Shown piece after piece: positions 8,737 to 16,656 of a stretch of DNA of 64,000 bases. Below the pieces are notes generated by a model that did no database searches, had not been told where the DNA came from, and worked only from the letters and a program-made list of their open reading frames with translations. Position numbers and translations under genes: made by a program. The DNA lies in the NCBI RefSeq assembly GCF_004339675.1, contig NZ_SLVM01000008.1, positions 1 through 64,000 on the forward strand, given 5' to 3'. This DNA comes from Rhodovulum steppense. Lineage in GTDB: Bacteria; Pseudomonadota; Alphaproteobacteria; Rhodobacterales; Rhodobacteraceae. Position 1 is the first letter of the stretch. Each line of letters starts with the position of its first letter.

Positions 8737-9636
8737 TCAATAGGGTTTCAGCATGCCCTTTTCCCGCGCCATCTCCTGCATCCGCTTCTGAAGTTTCTCG
8801 AAGGCACGCACCTCGATCTGGCGAATGCGCTCGCGGCTGACATCGTAGACGCTGGACAATTCCTCCAGCGTCACCGGCTGGTCCTGCAAACGACGCTGCA
8901 GCAGGATGTCCTTCTCGCGCTCGTTCAGCACATCCATTGCCTGCACCAGAAGCGCCCGGCGGCTTTCCAGCTCGTCCCGCTCTGCATAGGCATCGGCCTG
9001 GTCGGCATCCTCGTCCTCAAGCCAGTCCTGCCACTCGGTCGAGGTATCGCCGTCCGCGCCCCCCACCATCGCATTCAGCGACGCATCGCCCCCAGAGAGT
9101 CGGCGGTTCATCGCGATGACCTCGTCCTCGGTCACGTTCAGGTCATGGGCGATGCGCGCGACATTCTCGGGACGAAGGTCGCCCTCTTCCAGCGCACCGA
9201 TCCTGGCCTTGGCCTTGCGCAGGTTGAAGAAGAGCTTCTTCTGCGCGCTGGTCGTACCCAGTTTCACCAGGGACCACGATCTGAGGATGTATTCCTGGAT
9301 CGCGGCACGGATCCACCACATCGCGTAGGTCGCGAGGCGAAAACCTTTCTCCGGATCGAAGCGTTTGACCGCCTGCATCAGCCCCACATTGGCCTCGGAA
9401 ATCACCTCGGCCTGGGGCAGGCCGTAGCCGCGATAGCCCATGGCGATCTTGGCCGCCAGCCGGAGGTGCGAAGTGACCATGCGATGCGCCGCCTCGGTGT
9501 CGTGGTGATCGACCCAGCGCTTGGCCAGCATGTACTCCTCTTCCGGTTCCAGCAGCGGAAACTTGCGGATCTCCTGAAGATAGCGGTTAAGCCCCTGCTC
9601 CGGAGACGGGGCGGGAAGGTTGGCATATGTGCTCAT
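8737..9636 (-). CDS. rpoH: RNA polymerase heat-shock sigma factor RpoH
   Basis: A 299-residue sigma-32-type factor that directs polymerase to heat-shock and stress promoters. Region 2 is clear (LRLAAKIAMGYRGYGLP; the DNA-melting part FRLATYAMWWIRAAIQEYI). The RpoH box is seen as QKKLFFNLR, the segment tied to sigma-32 identity and turnover. Region 4 ends with the helix-turn-helix YDVSRERIRQIEVRAFEKL. The N-terminus MSTYANLPAPSPEQGLNRYL is typical of the Rhodobacter RpoH-I type. It is preceded by 177 bases that hold a candidate promoter. Confidence 0.95.
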   Translation of the reverse strand: MSTYANLPAPSPEQGLNRYLQEIRKFPLLEPEEEYMLAKRWVDHHDTEAAHRMVTSHLRLAAKIAMGYRGYGLPQAEVISEANVGLMQAVKRFDPEKGFRLATYAMWWIRAAIQEYILRSWSLVKLGTTSAQKKLFFNLRKAKARIGALEEGDLRPENVARIAHDLNVTEDEVIAMNRRLSGGDASLNAMVGGADGDTSTEWQDWLEDEDADQADAYAERDELESRRALLVQAMDVLNEREKDILLQRRLQDQPVTLEELSSVYDVSRERIRQIEVRAFEKLQKRMQEMAREKGMLKPY

Positions 9637-9671
9637 GTCTATCCCTTTTGCTCCCTCGTGCGTTTCTTGAC

Positions 9672-9699
9672 GATCTAGAAACTGAACCGATCAGTTCAA
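9672..9699 (-). promoter_or_regulatory. candidate rpoH promoter with overlapping palindrome
   Basis: On the minus strand TTGAAC (complement of 9694-9699) is separated by 16 bases from TAGATC (complement of 9672-9677), ending about 35 bases before the rpoH ATG. The -35 lies inside an interrupted palindrome, TGAAC...GTTCA with a central GATC (9683-9698), which could bind a dimeric regulator. The match to sigma-70 is moderate. Confidence 0.35.
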
Positions 9700-9813
9700 G
9701 TTATGTCGATTCACTTTCCATTCACCTGTTCACGCAGAATGGACCGGATTCCGTCGAGAAGGGATAAAGATCCGGTAAACATGTCAGCGGATCACGCAGG
9801 ATTGCGCAGGTTG

Positions 9814-10854
9814 TCAGAATCGTAGCGCCGCGGCAAGCAGGGCCATGTCTTCGGGCAGCGCGGACTCGAATCGCATCTTCTCGCCCGTTCCCGGGTGAAC
9901 GAAGCCCAGCGTCGCGGCATGCAGTGCCTGGCGCGGAAACTCCGCCGCCGCCGCCGACGCATCCGTCCCCACTGCCCGCTCGGACAGACGCCGCCGCCCG
10001 CCATAGACCGGATCGCCGATCAGACCGTGGCCCGCATGGGCCAGATGCACGCGAATCTGGTGGGTGCGGCCGGTCTCCAGCCAGCATTCGACCAGCGCCG
10101 CCGTCGGCGGCGCGCCAAAGGTCTCGACCACGCGGACCCGCGTGACCGCATGCCGACCACCCGAGTTCAGAACGGCTTGGCGCTGCCGGTCCGAAGGATG
10201 GCGCCCGATCCGGGTGGCGATCCGCATGACCCCGCCTGGCTCGAAACTGATAGCGTCAAGGCCCCGCAGGCGCGGATCGCCCGGATCCGGGACCCCGAAG
10301 ACCAGCGCGTTGTAGTGCCGCTCGACGCTGTGGGCGGCGAATTGCGCGGACAGCGCGGCATGCGCCTTGTCGGTTTTCGCGATCACCAACAGCCCGCTCG
10401 TCTCCTTGTCGATGCGATGCACGATGCCCGGCCGCTTCTCGCCGCCGATCCCCGACAGGCTGTCACCGCAATGGGCCAGCAACGCGTTGACCAGCGTCCC
10501 CGAGGGCGAGCCCGGCGCGGGATGAACGACCATGCCCGCGGGCTTGTCGATCACGATCAACTCGTCATCCTCATGGACGACATTCAGGGGAATCGCCTGG
10601 GCCGAGGTCGCGACCTCGGTCGGTTCGGCAAAGGCGATCTCGATCTCGTCGCCCTCGGCCACCCGCGCGCGGGCTTCGCTCAGTACGGCCCCGCCGCGCG
10701 CCACGCCGCCCGCCGCGATCAGCTTGGCCAGCCGCGATCGCGTCAACCCCTCGGCCTCTGGCACATCGCGGGCCAGCGCCTTATCAAGGCGGTCAGGCGG
10801 GTTCGGTCCGATGACGACCGTCAGCCGCCGCGGCGTGGAGATGGGCGTGGACAT
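9814..10854 (-). CDS. rluD: RluD-type 23S rRNA pseudouridine synthase
   Basis: A 346-residue RluA-family enzyme. Residues about 20-80 form an S4 RNA-binding domain. The catalytic block HRIDKETSG holds the nucleophile Asp149. The C-terminal HPAPG and QIRVHLAHAGHGLIGDPVYGG stretches are typical. Family members isomerise uridines in helix 69 of 23S rRNA. I placed the start at ATG 10854, since longer frames give a low-complexity head with no homology. This start overlaps, in the opposite direction, the start of the small membrane gene at 10853: the four bases CATG serve both. Confidence 0.92.
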   Translation of the reverse strand: MSTPISTPRRLTVVIGPNPPDRLDKALARDVPEAEGLTRSRLAKLIAAGGVARGGAVLSEARARVAEGDEIEIAFAEPTEVATSAQAIPLNVVHEDDELIVIDKPAGMVVHPAPGSPSGTLVNALLAHCGDSLSGIGGEKRPGIVHRIDKETSGLLVIAKTDKAHAALSAQFAAHSVERHYNALVFGVPDPGDPRLRGLDAISFEPGGVMRIATRIGRHPSDRQRQAVLNSGGRHAVTRVRVVETFGAPPTAALVECWLETGRTHQIRVHLAHAGHGLIGDPVYGGRRRLSERAVGTDASAAAAEFPRQALHAATLGFVHPGTGEKMRFESALPEDMALLAAALRF

Positions 10855-11155
10855 GAACGATTCCCCGGAGCCGGAGGCCCTGCCCCCGAACCTGAAACTG
10901 CTGCGCGTGCTGGTCACCGTGCTGATGGTCACCATGATCGCAGGCTTTCTAGTCATCGTCGCGCTGTTTGTCATCCGGATGCCTGGGGGCGGCACATTGC
11001 CATTGCCCGAGGCGGTGCGCCTGCCCGATGGCGCGACGGCCACGGCCTTCACCCGCGGGCGCGACTGGGTCGCGGTGGTCACCGCCGACGACCGCATCCT
11101 GATCTTCGACGCCGAAACCGGTGCGCTGCGCCAGACCGTCCGGATCGAGAGGTAG
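10853..11155 (+). CDS. small single-pass membrane protein (DUF6476-like)
   Basis: A 100-residue protein with a proline/glutamate N-terminus, one strong membrane helix (about residues 18-42) and a C-terminal domain of about 55 residues that looks like one beta-propeller blade (WVAVVTADDRILIFDAETGAL). Small proteins of this type sit divergent from rluD in many Rhodobacterales; I assign the DUF6476-like label from memory. The ATG lies head-to-head on the rluD ATG. An in-frame ATG at 10841 is an alternative start. Function unknown. Confidence 0.75.
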   Translation: MNDSPEPEALPPNLKLLRVLVTVLMVTMIAGFLVIVALFVIRMPGGGTLPLPEAVRLPDGATATAFTRGRDWVAVVTADDRILIFDAETGALRQTVRIER

Positions 11156-11236
11156 CGGCCGCACGGGACGCGTTGCATTCCACCCGCTTTCGGGCATAAC
11201 CGGCGCGCCAGCCGAAACAACCGCCGGAGCCTGCCC

Positions 11237-11956
11237 GTGATCCTCTACCCCGCCATCGACCTGAAGGACGGCCAATGCGTGCGCCTGCTGCGCGGCGAGA
11301 TGGACAAGGCCACGGTCTTCGGCGACGACCCTGCGGCACAGGCCCTGGCCTTCCAGAAGGCGGGCTGCGAATGGCTGCATCTTGTCGATCTGAACGGTGC
11401 CTTCGCGGGACAGCCCGTGAACGGCGCGGCGGTCGAGGCGATCCTTGCGGCGGTCAACCTGCCCGCACAGCTTGGCGGCGGCATCCGCGACATGGCCACG
11501 ATCGAGGGCTGGCTGTCGCGCGGCATCGCCCGGGTGATCCTCGGCACCGTGGCGGTGGAGAACCCGGCGCTGGTGCACGAGGCTGCGCGTGCCTTTCCGG
11601 GTCGCGTGGCGGTGGGCATCGACGCGCGTAAAGGCAAGGTGGCAACCAGGGGCTGGGCCGAAGACACCGACGTGACGGCCACGGATCTCGCCCGGTCCTT
11701 CGAGGACGCCGGCGTGGCGGCGATCATCTACACCGATATCGACCGCGACGGAGCGATGGCTGGACCCAATATCGCCGCGACGGAAGACCTGGCCCGGGCC
11801 GTGGCGATTCCGGTGATCGCCTCGGGCGGCGTGTCGTCGCTGGCCGACCTGATCGGCTTGCGCGATACCGGCGTGATTTCCGGCGCGATCTCCGGGCGCG
11901 CGCTCTATGACGGGGCGCTCGACCTCGCCGCGGCGCTGGTCGCGCTGCGCAGCTGA
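11237..11956 (+). CDS. hisA: HisA, ProFAR isomerase
   Basis: A 239-residue (beta/alpha)8 barrel catalysing the Amadori rearrangement in histidine synthesis. The first catalytic aspartate is in PAIDLKDG (Asp8) and the second in VGIDARKG (Asp129). Phosphate-binding loops LGGGIRD and IASGGV are present. Length is normal. hisF and hisE follow on the same strand after an interval filled by a large inverted repeat. Confidence 0.96.
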   Translation: MILYPAIDLKDGQCVRLLRGEMDKATVFGDDPAAQALAFQKAGCEWLHLVDLNGAFAGQPVNGAAVEAILAAVNLPAQLGGGIRDMATIEGWLSRGIARVILGTVAVENPALVHEAARAFPGRVAVGIDARKGKVATRGWAEDTDVTATDLARSFEDAGVAAIIYTDIDRDGAMAGPNIAATEDLARAVAIPVIASGGVSSLADLIGLRDTGVISGAISGRALYDGALDLAAALVALRS

Positions 11957-11963
11957 AGCCGCG

Positions 11964-12080
11964 AAGGGGGGCGCTGCCCCCCGTCCTTCGGACTCCCCCC
12001 GGGATATTTCCGGCCAGAAGAAGCCCCTTTGCAACTTCTTCTGGCCTCAAATATCCCGGGGTGCGGGGCAGCGCCCCGCC
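11964..12080. repeat. nested inverted repeat between hisA and hisF
   Basis: The core is a near-perfect inverted repeat: left arm 11997-12023, right arm 12035-12061, 27 bases each with two adjacent mismatches around an 11-base loop. Outside it lie two GC hairpins (about 11964-11982 and 12062-12079) that are also inverted copies of each other (GCGCTGCCCC against GGGGCAGCGC). The whole can fold into one long cruciform or hairpin. Similar GGGATATTT...CAGAAGAAG intergenic repeats occur, as far as I recall, in Rhodobacterales genomes. It may end or process the hisA transcript, or be a dispersed repeat. Confidence 0.8.
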
Positions 12081-12136
12081 TCCGACGCTTTCAACTCGCG
12101 CGCGCCCGGGCTATGAGGGCACCAAAGGAGCCGTGC

Positions 12137-12895
12137 ATGCTCAAGACCCGCATCATCCCCTGCCTCGACGTGGCCGATGGCCGCGTGGTCAAGGGCGTGA
12201 ATTTCGTGAACCTCGTCGATGCCGGCGATCCGGTCGAGGCGGCCAAGGCCTATGACGCGGCCGGTGCAGACGAATTGTGCTTCCTCGACATCCACGCCAC
12301 GCACGAGAACCGGGGCACCATGTTCGACGTGGTCCGGCGGACGGCGGAACAATGCTTCATGCCGCTGACGGTGGGCGGGGGCGTGCGCACGGTCGAGGAT
12401 GTGCGCGCGCTGCTGCTGGCGGGCGCGGACAAGGTCAGCTTCAACTCGGCGGCCGTGGCCAACCCCGACGTGGTGCGCGAGGCCGCCGAGCAGTTCGGCA
12501 GCCAATGCATCGTCGTCGCCATCGACGCCAAGCGCGTCACTCCCGACAAATGGGAGATCTTCACCCATGGCGGCCGCAAGGCGACGGGGATCGACGCGGT
12601 GGAGTTCGCGAAGACCGTGGTGGCGAAGGGCGCGGGCGAGATCCTGCTGACCAGCATGGACCGCGACGGGACCCGGGCGGGGTTCAATATTCCCCTGACA
12701 CGAGCCATTTCGGATGCGGTGGACGTACCGGTGATCGCCTCGGGTGGTGTGGGCACGCTCGACCATCTGGTCGAGGGCGTGACGGAAGGCGGCGCCAGCG
12801 CCGTGCTGGCGGCCTCGATCTTCCATTTCGGTGAGTTTACCATCAGCGAGGCCAAGGCCCACATGGCCGCCGCCGGCATTCCGGTGCGGCTGTGA
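12137..12895 (+). CDS. hisF: HisF, imidazole glycerol phosphate synthase cyclase subunit
   Basis: A 252-residue barrel protein paralogous to HisA. It uses ammonia from HisH to close the imidazole ring, yielding imidazole glycerol phosphate and AICAR. Catalytic Asp11 lies in PCLDVADG and the second in [16 protein letters not shown] and ASGGVGT bind phosphate. ATG 12137 is preceded by a strong ribosome site (AAAGGAG, 12124-12130); longer frames run back into the repeat. No hisH lies in the window. The stop overlaps hisE by 4 bases. Confidence 0.96.
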   Translation: MLKTRIIPCLDVADGRVVKGVNFVNLVDAGDPVEAAKAYDAAGADELCFLDIHATHENRGTMFDVVRRTAEQCFMPLTVGGGVRTVEDVRALLLAGADKVSFNSAAVANPDVVREAAEQFGSQCIVVAIDAKRVTPDKWEIFTHGGRKATGIDAVEFAKTVVAKGAGEILLTSMDRDGTRAGFNIPLTRAISDAVDVPVIASGGVGTLDHLVEGVTEGGASAVLAASIFHFGEFTISEAKAHMAAAGIPVRL

Positions 12896-13206
12896 TGACG
12901 GTTCTTGAACGGCTGGCGGACATCATCGAGGCCCGCAAGGGCGCCGACCCCGAGAGTTCATGGACCGCCAAGCTTCTGGCCAAGGGGCCCGAGAAATGCG
13001 CCGAGAAGTTCGGCGAAGAGGCGATCGAGGCAGTGATCGAGGCGGTGCGGGGCGACCGCGACCGACTGACCGCCGAGGCTGCGGATGTGCTGTATCATCT
13101 GCTTGTGATGTTGGCGGCGCGTGACGTCACGCTGGATGCGGTGCTGGCCGAGCTTGAGCGGCGCGAGGGAACGGGAGGACTCGCCGAGAAGGCGGCGCGG
13201 CGCTGA
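12892..13206 (+). CDS. hisE: phosphoribosyl-ATP diphosphatase
   Basis: A 104-residue all-helical pyrophosphohydrolase of the MazG-like superfamily that removes pyrophosphate from PR-ATP in the second step of histidine synthesis. The metal-binding pattern is seen in [16 protein letters not shown] and the later [13 protein letters not shown]. It is a stand-alone HisE, not fused to HisI. The overlap with hisF (ATGATG) suggests coupled translation. Confidence 0.94.
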   Translation: MMTVLERLADIIEARKGADPESSWTAKLLAKGPEKCAEKFGEEAIEAVIEAVRGDRDRLTAEAADVLYHLLVMLAARDVTLDAVLAELERREGTGGLAEKAARR

Positions 13207-13218
13207 GGTCCTTTGCAC

Positions 13219-13241
13219 CCCAATTATCTGGAGATATTGGG
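13219..13241. terminator. possible terminator between convergent hisE and CoA-binding gene
   Basis: An inverted repeat with arms CCCAATTATCT and AGATATTGGG (one bulged T, loop GG) lies in the 67-base gap between two convergent genes. A short A run follows on the plus strand, so on the minus strand the stem is preceded by Ts. It is modest as an intrinsic terminator. Confidence 0.35.
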
Positions 13242-13273
13242 AAAATCGTCGTCAGGATGTCTCCGAGTGGTCC

Positions 13274-13750
13274 TCAGAGGCGGGAGGAAATGATCCCCGT
13301 TGCGAACCCGCCCATGCGCAATTCGCCGAACAGCCGCTGATACTCGATCTTGGGGCAACGGTTCTGGATCACCCGCTTGCCCGCCGCCTCTGCCTGCGCC
13401 GCAGCTTCCGCATTCGTGACGCCGATCTGCATCCAGACCGTCGTCAATGCGGGCAGATGCGTCAGCGCCTCGTCGACAATCGGAGGGACATGGTCGGAGC
13501 GACGGAAGATATCCACCATGTCGACCGGGATCCCGGCGGGAATCGCGGCAAGATCGGGCAGGATCGTCTCGCCGAACAGCGTCTTGCCGACATGGGCGGG
13601 GTTGACCGGGATCACCCGCTTGCCGCGCAGCCCGAGATAGCGCGCGACATAATGGCTTGGCCGCACCGGATCGGGCGAGACGCCCACCACCGCGATCACC
13701 CGCGAGCGGATCAGCGTCTCTTTCAGGAAGTCGTCGGAATAGACACTCAT
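13274..13750 (-). CDS. CoA-binding domain protein (YccU-like)
   Basis: A 158-residue single-domain Rossmann protein. The nucleotide-binding stretch VIAVVGVSPDPVRPSHYVARYL begins near residue 17, and the conserved VIPVNPAHVGKTLFGE follows. It is the stand-alone version of the CoA-binding domain of succinyl-CoA synthetase. Relatives are widely conserved but lack a defined reaction. The start at 13750 (MSVYSDDF) fits the domain; a longer frame would run through the upstream terminator. Confidence 0.88.
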   Translation of the reverse strand: MSVYSDDFLKETLIRSRVIAVVGVSPDPVRPSHYVARYLGLRGKRVIPVNPAHVGKTLFGETILPDLAAIPAGIPVDMVDIFRRSDHVPPIVDEALTHLPALTTVWMQIGVTNAEAAAQAEAAGKRVIQNRCPKIEYQRLFGELRMGGFATGIISSRL

Positions 13751-13766
13751 GGCACGAAGCCTAACA

Positions 13767-13800
13767 CAAAAAGGCGCCCGGGCGAGTTGCTCCCGGGCGC
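13767..13800 (-). terminator. rho-independent terminator (minus strand)
   Basis: The perfect stem GCGCCCGGG/CCCGGGCGC (13773-13781 and 13792-13800) around a 10-base loop is followed on the minus strand by five Ts. It should end transcripts coming from rlmB before the CoA-binding gene. Confidence 0.7.
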
Positions 13801-13952
13801 GAGTCGCGGAACGAGGGACAGTGAAGCAGGACAAGACCGTTCCGGGGCCTTGCCCTCTGGTTGATCAGATAGGAAGCGCGCGCCCCGGCTTCCAGTGCGC
13901 TCAGCGAACTGTGATCGGGCCGTGTCGAGGGAGCGCAATGTCGCGGCATGGC

Positions 13953-14738
13953 CTATCCGGCCGGATCGGCGGTTGCGGCATAAAGCGCCACGGCCGCCGC
14001 GTTCGAGACGTTGAGCGAGCCGAACGCCCCCGCCGCCGGGATTCGGGCCAGCGCATCGCAGCTTTCGCGCGTCAGTTGCCGAAGCCCCGGCCCCTCGGCC
14101 CCAAGCACCAGCCCCACCGGCCCATCCGCCTGATCCGCCAGCGCCTGCGCCAGCGTCGCCTCGGCCGCGCCATCGAGCCCGATCAGCCGGTAGCCGATTT
14201 CCTTCAGTTCCTCCATCGCGCGGGCCAGATTCGGCACCCGCAGATAGGGCTGGCGTTCCAGCGCACCCGAGGCGGTCTTGGCCAGCGCGCCGGTCTCGGG
14301 CGCGGAATGGCGGTGCGGGGCGATCACGGCGGCCGCGCCGAACACCTCGGCCGAGCGCAGGATCGCGCCCACATTATGCGGATCGGTCACCCGGTCGAGC
14401 AGCACGACCCGCCCCCGCGGCCCCGCGACGCACAGATCGGCAAGCCGCCCCCAATCCAGCGGCCGCACCTCGAGCGCTGCGCCCTGATGCACCGAACCGG
14501 GATCGAGCGGCGCCTCGAAGCGGCGCGGGTCGCAGATCTCGGGGACGATTCCGCTGGCCGCGATGGCCTCGGCCAGCCGGTCGGCCGCGTTCTTGGTCAC
14601 CATCAGCCGCAGCTTTTCACGGCGTGGGTTTTCCAGCGCATCGCGCACCGCATGCAGCCCGAACAGCCACACCGTCTCGGCCGCCGCCGCGCGCCGGGCG
14701 CGTTCCTTCTCGATCACCCATGTGGGTTTCTTCGCCAC
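13953..14738 (-). CDS. rlmB: 23S rRNA 2'-O-ribose methyltransferase (TrmH/RlmB family)
   Basis: A 261-residue SPOUT methyltransferase. The N-terminal substrate-binding domain contains VWLFGLHAVRDALENPRR. The SPOUT motifs follow: DRVTDPHNVGAILRSAEVFGA (motif 1), LVLGAEGPGLRQL (motif 2) and GSLNVSNAAAVALYA (motif 3), which form the knotted SAM site. The E. coli relative methylates G2251 of 23S rRNA. The first residues MAKKPTWVIEKERARRAAAA are basic, as usual. It is divergent from tRNA-Tyr. Confidence 0.9.
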   Translation of the reverse strand: MAKKPTWVIEKERARRAAAAETVWLFGLHAVRDALENPRREKLRLMVTKNAADRLAEAIAASGIVPEICDPRRFEAPLDPGSVHQGAALEVRPLDWGRLADLCVAGPRGRVVLLDRVTDPHNVGAILRSAEVFGAAAVIAPHRHSAPETGALAKTASGALERQPYLRVPNLARAMEELKEIGYRLIGLDGAAEATLAQALADQADGPVGLVLGAEGPGLRQLTRESCDALARIPAAGAFGSLNVSNAAAVALYAATADPAG

Positions 14739-14806
14739 GTCCAGTCCCCTTGCAAGGTGGCGCGGACCTTGCGGCCTTGGTCCGTCCTCCGCAAGGGATT
14801 TTCCTG

Positions 14807-14835
14807 TTGACGCGCCCCGGGCCCCGGCGTATCCA
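14807..14835 (+). promoter_or_regulatory. sigma-70 promoter of tRNA-Tyr
   Basis: TTGACG (14807-14812) and TATCCA (14830-14835) are separated by exactly 17 bases and end 12 bases before the mature tRNA. Spacing and position fit a strong stable-RNA promoter. Confidence 0.6.
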
Positions 14836-14847
14836 CCCGCTCACTCA

Positions 14848-14931
14848 GGGCGACGCGCTGCAAGGTGCGGCAGCGGACTGTAAATCCGCCGGGGAGACCC
14901 ATGCCTGGTTCGATTCCAGGGTCGCCCACCA
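14848..14931 (+). tRNA. tRNA-Tyr (GUA), integration site of the satellite
   Basis: The 7-bp acceptor stem GGGCGAC/GTCGCCC, discriminator A and encoded CCA (14929-14931) are intact. The anticodon stem GCGGA/TCCGC holds loop CTGTAAA, so the anticodon is GTA. A 14-base variable arm and T arm CCTGG-TTCGATT-CCAGG complete a class II tRNA. Position 8 reads G and position 14 reads C, in place of the near-universal U8 and A14. The 3' end doubles as the left attachment site of the neighbouring element and stays functional after insertion. Confidence 0.9.
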
Positions 14932-14933
14932 TT
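14917..14933 (+). repeat. attL: 17-bp direct repeat at tRNA-Tyr 3' end
   Basis: CAGGGTCGCCCACCATT spans part of the T arm, the 3' acceptor strand and the CCA. An identical copy lies at 26598-26614. Identity stops on both sides, as expected for the crossover core of a tyrosine integrase. Confidence 0.92.
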
Positions 14934-15010
14934 TCCATTTTTAATTGAGATAAATCAACGCCCTGCGGGGCGGTTTTGTCAACCTACGGGTTAGGTTTGA
15001 CAGGTAGTGT

Positions 15011-16078
15011 TCACTGTTCTTTCCGTCCCAATGCCGCAACAGCACGTTCGGCAAGATGGATTCTGTTGGCCGCGACAGTGTATCGAGTCACTTCGGCAAG
15101 CGTTTGGTGGCCGCTGATGGACATGATTTCATGCGCGCTGCATCCCGCCTCGGCCAACCTCCGGCACGTTGCCTTGCGCAAGCCGTGCGGCGACAGACCA
15201 TCGGGAAGCAATCGGTTGCCGTCCTTGTCCACAACTGCCTTCACCATCTTGTTAAACCAGTTGGTGAACCCCTCGGGAGTCAGCGGCTTGCCGCGATCCG
15301 ACAGAATGAAAGTCAGGTTGTCCTTCGGCAAACTGTCCAGAGATGCCCGAAGTTCCGGGTGCAACGGGATGCTCACTTCCTGACCTGTTTTCTGTTGAAC
15401 GATGGTTAGGACTCCAGCTTTCACATGCTGTCGGCCCATGCGCACCACGTCGCCGCGTCGCTGCCCCGTGTGGAGCAGGAGCGACAAGGCCAAATGCGCG
15501 CGGGTGCCGGGCTTATGGTGGTCGAGGAAGGCTGCGATGTGGTCTTCCTGCCAGGTTTCGAAGCCTTCCGACCTGTGCCGCATTTTCTTAATGCCCAAGG
15601 TCGGATCGTCGCGGCGCCAGCCCAGATCGACGGCATGAACCATGAGGCTTCGAAGCAACCTAAGCAGTCGGTTCGCTGCATCAGGCGTGCTCACCTTCTC
15701 AGCCAAGATCCTTTGGACGTGCCGCTTTTCCATGTGTGCTACCCGCTTTTCGCCATGTTCGGCGCGAAAGCGTTCAAGGATGTTCCTGACTGCGCGTTTC
15801 GTGGATTCAGCAAGGCCAATGAACTCGGCGCTGCGATAGTAGCTGGCAACAAGTGCGGCTACGCTACCCGGCGCGACCTTTGCTTTTCCGACTTCTGCTT
15901 TATCCGATTCCATTGCATCGGAATAAGCTGCCATGAACTGCGGAGACCACGGCAGGCCCGGCAGCGGGCGGCGTTGGAAGCCAGGGCGTCGAAAGTACCA
16001 GCGCATTTTGCCGTGTCGATCTTCGAAGCCTTGGCAATACTTGGGTGGTTTTCGGAGTTGCTTCATGCTCAGTCCCAA
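15011..16078 (-). CDS. int: tyrosine-type site-specific integrase
   Basis: A 355-residue tyrosine recombinase. Residues about 70-150 form the core-binding SAM-like domain; the catalytic domain follows. The active-site set is complete: Arg207 in HTGQRRGDV, Lys230 in QQKTGQ, His298 and Arg301 in SPHGLRK, His324 in SGHQTLAE and nucleophile Tyr333 in VTRYT. It should recombine the tRNA-Tyr 3' end. The start at 16078 overlaps the upstream AlpA-like gene by 10 bases; Met 5 (16066) is an alternative. About 80 bases separate its stop from attL, the usual place for an integrase. Confidence 0.96.
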   Translation of the reverse strand: MGLSMKQLRKPPKYCQGFEDRHGKMRWYFRRPGFQRRPLPGLPWSPQFMAAYSDAMESDKAEVGKAKVAPGSVAALVASYYRSAEFIGLAESTKRAVRNILERFRAEHGEKRVAHMEKRHVQRILAEKVSTPDAANRLLRLLRSLMVHAVDLGWRRDDPTLGIKKMRHRSEGFETWQEDHIAAFLDHHKPGTRAHLALSLLLHTGQRRGDVVRMGRQHVKAGVLTIVQQKTGQEVSIPLHPELRASLDSLPKDNLTFILSDRGKPLTPEGFTNWFNKMVKAVVDKDGNRLLPDGLSPHGLRKATCRRLAEAGCSAHEIMSISGHQTLAEVTRYTVAANRIHLAERAVAALGRKEQ

Positions 16079-16317
16079 TCATTGGTTTCGGGTTCTGTAG
16101 CGTCGCCCGAAAGTGCTTCAAACGCCAAGTCCAAAGCGCGCACATCCCAGATATTCCGGCTGCATATGCGCTTGGGGCCAGGCATCTCGCCTGCGGCAAT
16201 CAGCTTGTCGAAGGTGGAAGGGCTGACTCCGATGTAGCCCGCCGCCTCGGCTCGCGATAATCCGCGCCGGAACGGCGGTTGTATCACTTGCGAAGGCTGG
16301 CGGGCTTGGCTTTGCAT
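16069..16317 (-). CDS. AlpA/excisionase-like DNA-binding protein
   Basis: An 82-residue protein whose centre (about residues 19-50, LSRAEAAGYIGVSPSTFDKL then GEMPGPKRI) is a winged helix-turn-helix of the AlpA/Xis (MerR-like) type. The C-terminus is acidic. Such proteins act as recombination directionality factors or as satellite transcription activators. It is translated into the integrase gene (10-base overlap), so the two are coupled. I chose ATG 16317 because upstream residues in the frame are arginine-rich nonsense opposite the neighbouring gene. Confidence 0.82.
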   Translation of the reverse strand: MQSQARQPSQVIQPPFRRGLSRAEAAGYIGVSPSTFDKLIAAGEMPGPKRICSRNIWDVRALDLAFEALSGDATEPETNDWD

Positions 16318-16321
16318 CGGT

Positions 16322-16654
16322 TCAGAACGCCGACAGGCGAACGGCAACACTGCCGGTCGTCGCGGCAGCAGCTTCGACGGCAACGCCAAGTTTGACGTTC
16401 GTGCCTTCGTCGTCGTCGATCGTGACCAGGGATTCGCCGGCGTCATAGTAGACGGCAGCGCCCAAAGTGATGTTGTCGGCTGCGACTTTGGGAAGCCGGA
16501 ACACTCCGGTAGTCACAACGTCAACCTTGGCGCCGATCGCGGCGGAACCGGCAGCGATGCCCCGGATCTCGCCAGCGATGACAACGCCTCCAGAGACCAC
16601 GGCAGCGGGTGCAGGGATCGTCAGGTTCGATCCGGCTTGTTCAAAGTTCTTCAT
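16322..16654 (-). CDS. capsid decoration protein (DUF2190-like)
   Basis: A 110-residue beta-rich protein, Ala/Gly/Val-rich, with TIPAPAAVVSGGVVIAGEIRGIA near the start and LPKVAADNITLGAAVYYDAG in the middle. These are hallmarks of DUF2190 proteins, which sit beside capsid genes and are thought to decorate or stabilise heads, like lambda gpD. A good ribosome site (AAAGGA) precedes ATG 16654. It lies just downstream of the head-joining gene. Confidence 0.78.
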   Translation of the reverse strand: MKNFEQAGSNLTIPAPAAVVSGGVVIAGEIRGIAAGSAAIGAKVDVVTTGVFRLPKVAADNITLGAAVYYDAGESLVTIDDDEGTNVKLGVAVEAAAATTGSVAVRLSAF

Positions 16655-16656
16655 GT

